Shown here in pieces: positions 34,059 through 44,953 of a stretch of 64,000 nucleotides of DNA. A program made the translations under genes and the position numbers. The notes beneath the pieces are model-generated. The model searched no databases and was not told the origin of the DNA. It saw only the letters and a program-made list of their open reading frames with translations. Position 1 is the first letter of the stretch, and each line of letters begins with the position of its first letter. This stretch comes from Syncephalis plumigaleata (Eukaryota > Zoopagomycota > Zoopagomycetes > Zoopagales > Piptocephalidaceae): assembly GCA_025201365.1 (NCBI GenBank), contig JAIXMF010000002.1, positions 2,046,001 through 2,110,000 of the forward strand, given 5' to 3'.

Positions 34059-34818
34059 TGCTAGTAATCTGTTTACTGTACGTGCTAACTGCTTTGTTAC
34101 TTCAACATCGTATGCTCGTATCAATTAGTTGATTAATTCTGCGAGTTACAATAAAATACGCAATAAACAGTTGCTTCAGATTATTAATACTAATGATTAG
34201 AGCCTAGTGTCGAAATATAGATGCATTTATTATTGTATACTAGATCAAGTGATGTTCTAGAAAAATGGGTTAGCCAATTGTTCTTGCTAACCCGCTCAAT
34301 TAGGCCTCTACACTAATGAGTATAAGGATAATTGTATCATCAGGTGAATATGTAGATGCAAACTATACCCTAGTTAATAAGGATATAATGGCAATGAATT
34401 CAAAATAGTGCACTATTTTTTTATTCCTCTCGCTCTTTCTCTCTTATTTTCAAGGCCTTCCATAGCATAAAGGACTATAATCAACTCGCTTAGTATTAGT
34501 GAAGGATAATAGTCGAAATGAGGCCAAAAGTGGCATTCACGTCCATAAAACGTAACAACAATATTTGCTTACGGGGTTAAGGAGGCCTATGGCGCTACAA
34601 TAATCATCGATTACTTGGCGATACTAGCATCTTCATCGTCATCCATTAGTAAAGGCATTGGATGTTGTTAAAGGCCAATACTTACCACCGCTTGTTTCTC
34701 TATTTAAACGACGGATATCATGAACGTTCTAATGAATAAATCAATTAAACAGCCCACGTTTATTACTCCTATTTACGATACCTACTATTATTCCTACTCA
34801 ACTTTATAATTTGCAAAC
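34059..34818. other. Intergenic region upstream of fungalysin
   Basis: No supported gene. Contains a T-run followed by a CTCTCGCTCTTTCTCTCTT pyrimidine stretch near 34418-34446 and AT-rich DNA up to the fungalysin start. Confidence 0.5.
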
Positions 34819-36730
34819 ATGAACAAATACACTCACGTTGCCCTAGCATTGCTGGTCATTATTAGTGCGGCAAGTATCACTGCTGGCGATCGTATACATG
34901 CTGAAATAGTTCAGCCAGGTCCAACACCAAAATACGAGATTATCTCAAGTTCATCCCTGTTGAAAAGTCAACCCAAACATTTCGGACCAGTGGGCACTCC
35001 AGAGGATATCGCGAAGGCTTTCGTCAATCGAACGTTGAAGGTGAAAGGCGGCGAATATGTCATCACGAGTTCGTATCTTAGCAAGTCAACTGGCGTCACC
35101 CACGTATACCTTAAACAGGTATTCCAAGGTGTGAGATAGCCAACGGTGACATTTCCGTCAATGTCGATGCTAAAGGCACGATCATTGCCTATGGCGATAA
35201 TTTCTACCGTAATGCCGACGCATCCAAGCGCAAACTATGGGCCGGTCAATCCTCGCCACGTTTCGTCGAGCCAAACAAAGCATTCGTGTCGCTAGCCGAT
35301 CATATCGGCAGGCCAATTGAAGCCTCCAAGATTACCGTGTCATCGCGTACTAGTCTAGTTGGAACAAGCCAGAATACGTGCTATCCGGTATTCCTTACGC
35401 AAAGGACGAGGTTATTGCCAAGCAGTCCTATATCCAAACAAGTGAAGGTGCTCTGGAGGCCACCTGGGAATTCCTCATCGATCTCGGTGATAATTACTTT
35501 GACGCGCACATATCTGCTGACGGCACCAGCGTTGTAGCGCTAAATGATTGGGTAGCTGATGCCATGTACAATGTGGTCCAAGTAGGAGATGACTTCACCA
35601 CGGGAGTACGTCGTTTAGTGAAAAATCCAAGTAATAAGAAAGCATCACCCCATGGATGGCATGACTATGAAGGCCGTCAAACGAACACGACAATTGGCAA
35701 TAATGTCAATGCGTCGGTGAAGGAGGACAAGGAAATGGGAATTTCACTCGTACAGCCAGTTTCCAAGAAGCAAGAGTTTAACTATCCACTCGATCGAACC
35801 AAGGAACCGGACACTTATCGCGAGGCTGCAATTACTAATCTATTTTATATGACTAACGTGCTGCATGATATATACTATCAGTACGGATTTGACGAGGCAG
35901 CCGGCAATTTCCAGGAAGACAACTATGGAAAAGGAGGTGTCGGTCATGATGGTATAATGGCAACCACGCAAAGTGCACGCGCCGTTAACAATGCTTATTT
36001 CGCCACTCCACCGGATGGTAGACGTCCTAGAATGACCATGCTCATCTGGAAGAATACGCAGCCATCTCGCGATAGCTCACTCGACAACGACATCATCGTG
36101 CACGAGTATACGCATGGTCTCTCCAGTCGTTTAACGGGTGGTCCGAAGAATCTCGGTTGTCTAGGCCACTTTGAGGCTGGTGGTATGGGCGAGGGTTGGG
36201 GCGATTTCTTCGGCGTTTGGCTTCGTTTGAAGGCGAGCAATACACGCAATGACGTGCTTGGTTCGGCCATTTATGCGAATGGTAAACATATTCGTAAACT
36301 CCCGTATTCCACGGATTTCAAGATCAATCCAGCCACCTATGGCATGGTCTACACTAAGGGATGGGCTGGTGTACATCAGATGGCAGTTATTTGGACCAAT
36401 ACACTATTGGAGATGTATTGGAACTTGGTCGACAAACTAGGATCCAACGCGAACAAATACTCGGTTGACCTTACCAAGGGTAATACGCTGACTGCCAAGT
36501 TAATCATTGATGGTATGAAATTGCAACCATGCCGTCCGACATTTATTTCTGCTCGTGACGCCATTCTTCAAGCCGAACAACAGAATACCGGTGGCAAGCA
36601 CAAGTGCGAGATCTGGGCTGCTTTCGCTAAGCGCGGTCTCGGTATGAAGGCTAGAACTGATGGCAAGACCAAAACTACAGAAGACTTCTCACTTCCAGAT
36701 GAATGCGATAATCGCAGCATCGAAACCTAA
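34819..36730 (+). CDS. Fungalysin-type secreted metallopeptidase (M36)
   Basis: Extracellular zinc endopeptidase made as a preproprotein. The signal peptide MNKYTHVALALLVIISAASI is followed by the FTP-type propeptide (STGVTHVYLKQVFQG, IANGDISVNVDAKGTIIAYG). The catalytic domain contains IIVHEYTHGLSSRLTGGPKN, with the HEYTH zinc motif, followed by GGMGEGWGDFFG, whose EGWGD Glu is the third zinc ligand, and MAVIWTNTLLEMYWN downstream. No introns; total length (about 637 codons) matches the family. Two one-base losses fall in the propeptide (near 35134 and 35366, both explained by GG read as G), while the catalytic part is fully open. Either sequencing errors or a recently damaged gene; I favour errors. 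Confidence 0.9.
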
Positions 36731-36886
36731 ACTGAATACACCAACACCTGCAACTTCATAGGCAATGTAGCATCGAAATCGGAAGAATGCAAGCAATTAG
36801 CATACTATACACTAATTAATTATGTTTCATTTATTGTCATGCATTCATCTTAATAAACAAATCAATTAAATATTACTAGTGATTAT

Positions 36887-38886
36887 TTACACTTTCGAGC
36901 TATAATTGTTTCTAGCCATATCGACTACTTGTTTGACTACTGGTGCTGGAATACATCCTGATTCCGGGACATTTTGTGTACTCCAGAATGTCGTCCATTC
37001 GATGTTCTGCTCCTCAGGCGACAGCCATTCAACATAGCGACTCGTGCTAACGCGTAGCAATCGATCTCCAACACGTATTAGTAAGCATTGACCGGGTACC
37101 GGTGGAAATAGTCGGTCGCGTACGGTCATCCTCAGGAACCATAGTGAGATCATGCCCGTACAACAAATGACAAGTAGCCAGTAATAGTTGATGGTATATA
37201 TGAATGGATCGGAGGTTGCATACTGCTTGACATCTACTAGGTAATTATATATCTCGGTAACTATAATGCCACCTAGTGTACCGGTAACACCCCAGCCCAT
37301 AAACATGATACTATTCTCGTGTTAGTGCGAACATATACATGCATACGCACATACGTACGCATAGATACGTTTACTCGCTTACCCGAAACCGGTGCTAACA
37401 TTCCTAATGCCAAATAGCTCGGCAACCGTGGGTGGAGTCAAGCTTAGACTGCCGCCAAAGCATGCTGTCGTAAACCAGCTGGATACTACGAATGGCCAGA
37501 AACTACCAGTGTGAATGAATATGATCATCAAGGTGATACACGCGATTTCCAAGGTGAATAAACCACAAATGTCGTCTTGCGTCCAATTGTATCGGATATC
37601 CATGCAAAGAAAAGACGACCAATTACACTGAATACACCGTCGACTATTACAGTAGCGTTAGTGGCTAATAAGTATGGTATTACTCAACACTTACTTGAAA
37701 CAATGGTCGATGCAGTATTTTGATTTTATTAAAAATATCAACGATTGTATTGGGAAGTCGTGACATCATCGATAAACCTAGGAACAAATATTAATTAGCA
37801 ATGATTATTATCATTGTTGTTGCTACTTACTAAACATGCTGCTAGATAAATAGATCCAATACAATAGTCGGTATTCGCGATTCAACAAAGTGTCTATTAG
37901 TGTGTATACAATTCTAGTTGGTGTTCGTACAATTGTGCCGTCATCGAGCACTACATTGACGGAACTGCCATTATTTGACATAAAATCTGGAGGAGGAGCA
38001 CGCATGATAAATGTACCGATTGACATGAACACAAAATGTACAATTGCATACGCTATCAATGTGAATGGTACGCTCCATGTCTTCATGAATAAAAGCGCGA
38101 TTTTAGCATAGGCCATGGTTCCAATGCCGAAACATGCAACCGCGAATCCAGATGCTGCACCCTTATGACTTGGATACCATTTTTGTACGACAGTCACAGA
38201 TACAATGTAGCAGAAGCCCGTGGCAATACCGGCTAGTACGCTAAAGCCTACGTACACGAGCGCAATATACTTGAAATAAACACCCGCAGCTGTGACCAAA
38301 TGTCCGGTTACAAAGATAATAGTACCGGCAATGAGAATTGGTCGTGGGCCATGTCGCTCGAGTATTGGACTTATGCTTAGAACGCCTAAACCGGAAAAGC
38401 ATAGCATGATGGAAAGTGCAAGTGGTGCCATGCCTACAGGTTGTCGTTAAACCTACGCAAGTAGACCACGATGATGTAGTCAATAGTCGACATACCTTCA
38501 TGTACATTACCGTAGATGTAACCATCGACCGGCTGATTAAACACGGCCCATGCAAAGGTGGATCCCATCGAGAATTGCGTAAGAAATATTGCAATTAGAA
38601 TGAGCCATCGTTTGAACGCGTATCCGAGAATCGTGCGATCTTGTTCTATTTGCTTTCCGGTACGAACTGATCTTGTATTGCTAGTAATATTGCACAGCCA
38701 GCGTAAGTATGAACAAATAAGGGGTGATAGATCCATTCATAATTACCCAAAGTACCACAAAGTGAAGCGAATCAATGGATTTGGCTTGCTAGGGGTGTCC
38801 GTCCGCTCCTGGATACTTTCGAATGATTTTGTAAGACTTAGATTTAGCTGATCTAATGGCGGTGCGGGTATTATTTCATTTATCAT
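36887..38886 (-). CDS. Major facilitator superfamily transporter (oxalate/formate antiporter-like)
   Basis: Twelve-helix-type carrier, probably for small organic anions. The first exon starts MINEIIPAPPLDQLNLSLTK and ends LWYFG. Then come a helix (LILIAIFLTQFSMGSTFAWA), a long exon with helices 2 to 6 (MAPLALSIMLCFSGLGVLSI, LERHGPRPILIAGTIIFVTG, VGFSVLAGIATGFCYIVSVT, WYPSHKGAASGFAVACFGIG), the second half (VDGVFSVIGRLFFAWISDTI and GRKTTF, the typical MFS loop) and a last exon ending MARNNYSSKV. The GIATGFCY and WYPSHKGAASG motifs resemble the OFA and monocarboxylate carriers. One-base losses appear near 37575 and at the donor near 37693. Substrate cannot be fixed from sequence. Confidence 0.8.
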
Positions 38887-39573
38887 ATTGATCACAATAT
38901 TCAATTAGAAGCTATTATTACTGTAAATTAAAACTAAAAAGGGAGAGACTACAAAGGTTATAAGGTTAATATTAATTGGAAATGAAATAAAGTAAAATGA
39001 ACGGCGTGCGGGAGATACTTCTTATATGACAAAACAAGTCTGCTTACCATGCACTTTAATGCACGGTGCCGCGTGGTATACCACGATGAAGGAGTATAAG
39101 CACTACTACGGGGAACATCGTCGAAAAATGTATGGACAAGTATGCAGCAACATTGGACGCGTGTATTTATAAAGGTGTAAATGTGCTAATCACAAGATTC
39201 CGCATGCTTTAATTGCATAGTATATATTCATATCGATGATAGGCCATTAGTAAAATGTTATTGCAGATGAACTCATACATAAGGATACGTTTGCTATACA
39301 TGTACTTTCAAGTAATAGTCTCAAACGGAAATGCTACACCAACAAACAAACATGCCAGCCAACGTTGTTGTGTTTATTGTCATTTATGGCAATGACGACA
39401 TAGATTCTTGATTAATGGAATTGAAAAAAAACAAAAAAAACATTTTACTGATTTCAAACGCCTCACAGTCGATGGTAGGAGCACATCACGATTCATTCCG
39501 CGATAGTTTTACCTCAACTGTTTTGCTATACTGACACGCGTAGTCAACCTGTTTTGATATAAGGTAGGATAAT
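38887..39573. promoter_or_regulatory. Divergent promoter region (MFS transporter / PDCD2) with 14-bp palindrome
   Basis: The two genes are transcribed away from this 687-bp spacer. A perfect palindrome CGTGGTATACCACG lies at 39072-39085, a possible dimeric regulator site. An A-run interrupted by a C (AAAAAAAACAAAAAAAACA) lies near 39424-39442. Confidence 0.45.
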
Positions 39574-41370
39574 ATGAGTAGCGTGCAACGAAAGGAACAA
39601 CCGGAGACCTTGCGACGAGCGAGCATTTCGTCGGAGGATTCGACAATATCTGTAAGCGAAACAACCGGAATCAGCGAGGAGGATATCAATCCCAAGAGCC
39701 GACAGTAGTTCAACTGGGATTTGCCGAACAAGTAGAGGAAGACGAGCGTGATGAGGCATTTAGCTATGAAGCATTTCCATCCAAAATTGGCGGTCGTCCA
39801 GTAAGTGTCGCTTCCTTTTCTCGTTCTCTTTCACTCTTGCTTCAGTTGTAGTATTCGAGTATTTTACGTGTTACTAGTAGTGCAACGCGAACTCATCCTT
39901 TCTACGTGACATTAGGTCTGGTTGAATCCTACAAAACCGTTATCGGCAGAGCGTGTTACTTGTGGGGTATGCAAAGATCCGATGACATTCCTACTCCAGG
40001 TATTATCGATGCTATAGCCAAGTAAAACTATGCAATCATCTAATTTATATTAGTTATACGCGCCTGAAGATCAACCCGCCGAAGCATTCCATAGAACTAT
40101 TTATGTCTATTGTTGCCCAAGGGAGCATGCCATCAAAAATCATGGCCTGACTGGTAAGCGTGCTACAAATACTTGGGATGATGATAGACATGTTTACCTG
40201 TAATCTCTACCATTTAGCTTCCGAGTTCTTCGTAGTCAACTTCCTCGTGAAAATACGTTTTATAAGCTTCGCAAATCTTTGGATGAAACATCGGATGATA
40301 GTCAAAGCGAAGAGGACGACGACAACGACGACGATACTATTTGGCAATTGGATTGTACACCAGGTATGTCGAGGAATGAATATCTGCATATGCAGCGTGT
40401 GTCTATAATGCTATTCTAAATTAGGTGTGGTGTGTGCCGTTTGCGGACTGCATGGCTCTAAGCAATGTTCTCGGTGTCGCGGTGTCTTCTACTGCGGGCG
40501 TACACATCAAATACTGACTGGACGGTGGGTGGTCATCGGGAGCAGTGTGGAAAGTCGAATGTACCGGCAGAAGACATTGTCTCTATGAACAATCGACGAA
40601 ACAAATGTCTATTCGATGAACGAGAGATTGTATCTGAACCGGAGGGTGAAGGCGAGGACAGCATCAGATCGGATGCACTAGAGATACCACATCGCATGGC
40701 TGGCCTTAGTATTACCGGTAATTAGTCGTATAGCAACTACTGAATAGTTCTATTTAGCTGAATGATCAATTGTCCTACATAGAAACCTACGCTAAACAGG
40801 ATAAAGAAGGAATGGAGGAAGAGTACGAAGATACGGAAGTGCATGTTGACGATGCTTTCCTCGCATTCCAACGTCGTATTGCTCGTTATCCCGATCAAGT
40901 GATACGGTAAGATGGCCGTTTTGTGACATGTATGATTCGAGATTATTAAATCATTTCATCATTGCTTATTGTAGCTATGCTCGTGTCGACTACACCAAAA
41001 ACCATTGCAACCTTTATGGGTAAGCGATCTAGGCTTACCCTCGACGACTGCCGATATTCTACCGTGTGGTCATTGTGGTGCAGAGCGCACCTTTGAATTC
41101 CAAGTAGGTTCATTTCATTTCATATTGCTGGCCAACTAATGTTACACCTTCTTTCCTATTTCCATTTGATAGATCCTACCGCAAATGCTCAACTTTCTAC
41201 GTATCGATCATTCTGCTACGGATGCACTCGACTGGGGAACACTAGTCATCTATACGTGCACGCGAAATTGTCACGTTCCCGACGAGTCCTACGTGGATGA
41301 ATTGTTATGGCGGCAAGAGTTTAGTCGAGATGGTCTACAGGATCGTGTAGCTGCACAACCAACTAAATAA
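39574..41370 (+). CDS. TSR4: PDCD2 / Tsr4-like 40S ribosome assembly chaperone
   Basis: PDCD2-family proteins chaperone ribosomal protein uS5. Begins MSSVQRKEQPETLRRASISS. Conserved N-terminal block: VQLGFAEQVEEDE, SKIGGRPVWLNPTKPLSAER, CGVCKDPMTFLLQLYAPEDQ, YVYCCPREHA. Then come RSQLPREN, an acidic stretch, a zinc-finger part (CAVCGLHGSKQCSRCRGVFY, GHREQCG, MYND-like), and the C-terminal PDCD2_C domain (LPCGHCGAERTFEFQILPQM, DWGTLVIYTC, DESYVDELLWRQEF). About seven exons. At least four one-base losses break the frame (near 39704, 40150, 40510 and 41000), each explicable as shortening of a G or A run. No sign of relaxed sequence otherwise. Confidence 0.88.
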
Positions 41371-41878
41371 TTTTATTATGATTAAATATAAAAGTGTAAT
41401 AGGAATTTTAAATGTTAAAATGGCGAATAAAAAAACGTAGAAAGTAGAGTATGCAAACGAGACTACTTCATAGACTACAATAGTCTAGAGTAGGCTTAAA
41501 ACCATCATTATAAGTAGCCATTAGTTGTGTGTATAATCTCTTGAATTGAACAGTAATAAATAACATTATGAAGACTGGTTACAAGAGTAGCTTTGTGGTA
41601 AATTACTAATACAAACCAGTTTGTCCTATTAATGTACATGTATCGCCTTTACTACTGATACGCCATTTTAGTTTAAACTAACGATAACTCGTGATTCCGT
41701 GTCATCTGTTATCTTTCCCCTTACTATTTCTTTCTTCTGCAACCAGTTCATCTCGCGATCTCTGCTACCTACTAGGTCGTGAAACAAGAAGAAGACACTG
41801 ATCAAGTGCCTAAAAGCAGCGTGTATCTTGTAGCAAAGCGAAGGCTGGATTGCTAGCGACAACCTTCCTCGTATCATC
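41371..41878. other. Intergenic region upstream of PP6
   Basis: Short AT-rich spacer holding the PDCD2 3' end and the PP6 promoter. No gene or repeat of note. Confidence 0.5.
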
Positions 41879-43293
41879 ATGGGCGACCCCGATCAGTGGC
41901 TTGAGACTATTCGTCAGTGTCAATATTTACCGGAGCCCGACATAAAGAAGCTATGTGAAAAGGTAGGTAGGCTTTGTAGACTCTACGGTAGTTCCTGCTC
42001 TTAACGGTATGCCATTAACACGGGAACAGGTTAAAGAGCTACTGATGGAGGAATCCAACGTGCAACCCGTTCGATCTCCCGTTACCGTTTGTGGCGATAT
42101 TCATGGACAATTCTACGATTTACTCGAACTATTCAGAGTGGGCGGTGATATACCCGATACCAATTATATTTTCATGGTAAGTACCGAGTACTAAGCCTAT
42201 TGTATATACATCTGGAATAACACGCACATGCATCATTGATAAGGGTGATTTCGTCGATCGTGGCTACTATAGTCTAGAGACGTTTACTATGTTAATGGTA
42301 TTGAAAGCACGGTATGTCATACGAATGATTAATGAGTATATAAATGAATATGAATATTGATACACTCATTAATCATTAGGTATCCCGATAAAATTACATT
42401 GCTACGAGGTAATCATGAAAGTCGACAAATTACGCAAGTGTATGGTTTTTATGGTAATTATAAGATGGCTATCTGATCAGTAGATGTATGTCATCCTCTA
42501 ACATCCTCTAATATAATTGCTAGATGAATGTCAAACGAAATACAATAATGCCAATGTGTGGAAGTATTGCTGTCAAGTATTTGACTATTTGACATTGGCT
42601 GCAGTAAGTAATCATTGATTGCTACTACATGTAATGATATGTACTCATTATACTACTTTATAGATTGTAGATGGTCGTATATTATGTGTACATGGTGGAT
42701 TATCACCGGATATTCGTACATTAGATCAGATACGAACAATTCATCGATGCCAAGAAATTCCACATGAAGGATCATTCTGCGGTAATTACACATATAGTGA
42801 ATGACAGCTAGTATATCTCTGTACTGATGAATCGCTTGTATTATACCATTCCACTAGATTTGATGTGGTCGGATCCCGAGGAGATTGATGCATGGGCCGT
42901 GAGTCCACGCGGTGCTGGCTGGTTATTCGGTGCTAAAGTCACTAATGAGGTAAATATCCATGTCATAATTACTAGCTAGTTTTTACATACGAATCATACT
43001 AATCCATTTGTTTGTTATGTTGTCAATAGTTTAACCAAGTGAACGACTTGACATTAATTGCTCGTGCTCATCAACTGGTGCAGGAGGGATACAAGTTTAT
43101 GTTCCCCGATGAGAATCTCGTCACAGTGTGGTCGGCACCCAACTACTGCTATCGATGTGGTAATGTAGCGAGTATCCTGCAGATTGACGAAACACTGCAG
43201 GTGGAGGAGAATAACTTTAAGATATTCACAGCGGTACCGGATGATCAACGAAAAATACCGGTTCGCAACACGGGTACAGCCTACTTTTTATAA
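41879..43293 (+). CDS. SIT4: Serine/threonine protein phosphatase PP6 catalytic subunit (Sit4/Ppe1 type)
   Basis: PPP-family phosphatase acting in cell-cycle and TOR signalling. Start [20 protein letters not shown]. Catalytic motifs, exon by exon: [18 protein letters not shown] (GDxHG), [16 protein letters not shown] (GDxVDRG), [18 protein letters not shown] (GNHE), [20 protein letters not shown], then [20 protein letters not shown] and [17 protein letters not shown]. It ends TAYFL, the methylatable PP2A-like tail. [19 protein letters not shown] and GAKVTNEF match PP6 rather than PP4 or PP2A. Eight or more exons with short introns, all in frame. Confidence 0.94.
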
Positions 43294-43647
43294 ACGTATA
43301 TCTAAATGTTCATCATCCATTATGCTTGCACGATGCTGCATACTGATTATAGGCAATCGATAGTATACGGTCTGTTGTCTCGATTATAATATCTATCCAT
43401 TTATCTATCTGTTTGATCTGATTTCGTGAATTATTACACCATGATCGTAGTTAATAAACTAGTGAACCTAGTATTTATTAAGTGTACTCATCATCTTAAT
43501 ACTTTTTGTGTAGATATACATCTATTAACAATGACTGATGAATGGGCCTTTAGTTAATATACTAGTGACAATGTGTAGCATCACATGATCGCCCATTATG
43601 ATACTGATGCTAGTGTATTTATTCACAAATGTGAGCTATAACATGGC
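43294..43647. other. Spacer between PP6 and the LINE insertion
   Basis: AT-rich DNA that was continuous with the sequence at 50199 before the LINE inserted. Nothing else seen. Confidence 0.5.
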
Positions 43648-43667
43648 ATGATGAACGGAAAGAGCTA
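43648..43667. repeat. Target-site duplication of the LINE, left copy
   Basis: ATGATGAACGGAAAGAGCTA, a perfect 20-bp match to 50179-50198. It directly precedes the element's 5' end. Confidence 0.95.
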
Positions 43668-43740
43668 ACAAAGCTCTTTCTCCCATTTTTTATTTTTCAA
43701 AGAAAAAGAAAAAGGAAAAATCAAAGTTAACCAGTACAAC

Positions 43741-44910
43741 ATGGAACAACCGACCCCATACGCTATAGCGGCAGCCAGAGCAGAAGCAGAAGTAGCTCAG
43801 CAGCAGCTAAAAGAAAAGCGTATAAAGAGCCACTGCATCGCAGTCCCGATTACGACCAACCTGGTAGAGATACTATCAGCCATGGATAATAAGCTCGGCA
43901 AGACCCATTGGAGAGCTAGCCACGACACAGCCGCTGGCGAATACATTATCAGCACGAAAAGCCAAGATCAAGCGAGAACCTTAGTCAAAGAGGGTCTACT
44001 AGTGAACGGCAAGAAGCTGGAAATCCGTGGATTCGAAGGAATCACCCCGGTAAACCTACGTCTTGTAGGTTTGGACGCTAGTGACGAGGAGGAGGAGGTC
44101 GCTAGGATAATGCAGCAAAGCCTGGGAGGAGCAGCGAGAGTACTGTCTGTCAGACGAGTAACTCGCAGGTATGGTGATAACCATTACTTTACCTCAACCG
44201 CGATTTGCAAATTTGAAGGGATTGTAGCAAACATACCTAAGGCAATAAAGTTGAATGCTTCTTACATTAAAGTATTTAGAAACGACGCGTGTTATAAGTG
44301 TCATACTGTGGGACACATTGCGAAATTCTGCCCCGCGAGCGAAAGCATGAGGAGTCCGCCGCGAGCGACGGAAGAGAAGCAAGCCGGAAGCGAGTGGCTT
44401 CGCAAGAGAGTGGATACGACGAATGAAGACGACACGCAACAACGGAATGTGCCAGAAGAGAATGAAGAAGCAGTTAGCACCTCACCCACCCCTCTTGGTC
44501 CACAGAGAACTGGGAAACCAGTGGCGGTAGGAGAGCAAGGTACGGGCGGTTACACACAAGGGAAGAAGCGCGATTTCTGTGATGTAAACGTCGATGGCCT
44601 AGCTATGCTAACTGGCATCAGTCTGGAGCCAGCTAACCCCAGACAGCAGGAGAAGACAGCGCCAGTCGACGAAAACGACGAGCAACCAGCGAGTATGAGC
44701 AGTGAAGAGGATCAAGAGAACAACAACGAAGAAGAAAGCGAGGGAATCGACGATGTGATGGACTATGATGACAGCAACTCACAGGAACAGCAAGGAAACA
44801 TACCAGATGGATCAGCAAACGGACTCGACGACGACGACGATCCAGACCGAACACCAAAGATACACATGGTTACTACAAGAAGTATGGGACTGGGTCAGAC
44901 CAGTCAATAA
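43741..44910 (+). CDS. LINE ORF1 protein (nucleic-acid-binding, one zinc knuckle)
   Basis: 389 residues, first frame of the retrotransposon. Begins MEQPTPYAIAAARAEAEVAQ. An RRM-like region around residues 40-170 ends at one CCHC knuckle, CYKCHTVGHIAKFC, at residues 183-196. The rest is charged, Gln- and Glu-rich and probably disordered. ORF1 proteins of this group coat the element RNA. It ends 43 nt before ORF2. Confidence 0.9.
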   Translation: MEQPTPYAIAAARAEAEVAQQQLKEKRIKSHCIAVPITTNLVEILSAMDNKLGKTHWRASHDTAAGEYIISTKSQDQARTLVKEGLLVNGKKLEIRGFEGITPVNLRLVGLDASDEEEEVARIMQQSLGGAARVLSVRRVTRRYGDNHYFTSTAICKFEGIVANIPKAIKLNASYIKVFRNDACYKCHTVGHIAKFCPASESMRSPPRATEEKQAGSEWLRKRVDTTNEDDTQQRNVPEENEEAVSTSPTPLGPQRTGKPVAVGEQGTGGYTQGKKRDFCDVNVDGLAMLTGISLEPANPRQQEKTAPVDENDEQPASMSSEEDQENNNEEESEGIDDVMDYDDSNSQEQQGNIPDGSANGLDDDDDPDRTPKIHMVTTRSMGLGQTSQ

Positions 44911-44953
44911 TATACAGGATATATCTAGAATATTATATATAACATAATATATA

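Noticed and set aside
26700-41050. Widespread programmed ribosomal frameshifting
   Set aside because: Breaks lack a common slippery sequence, lie mostly in short homopolymers and are concentrated in certain genes; a sequencing artefact explains them more simply.
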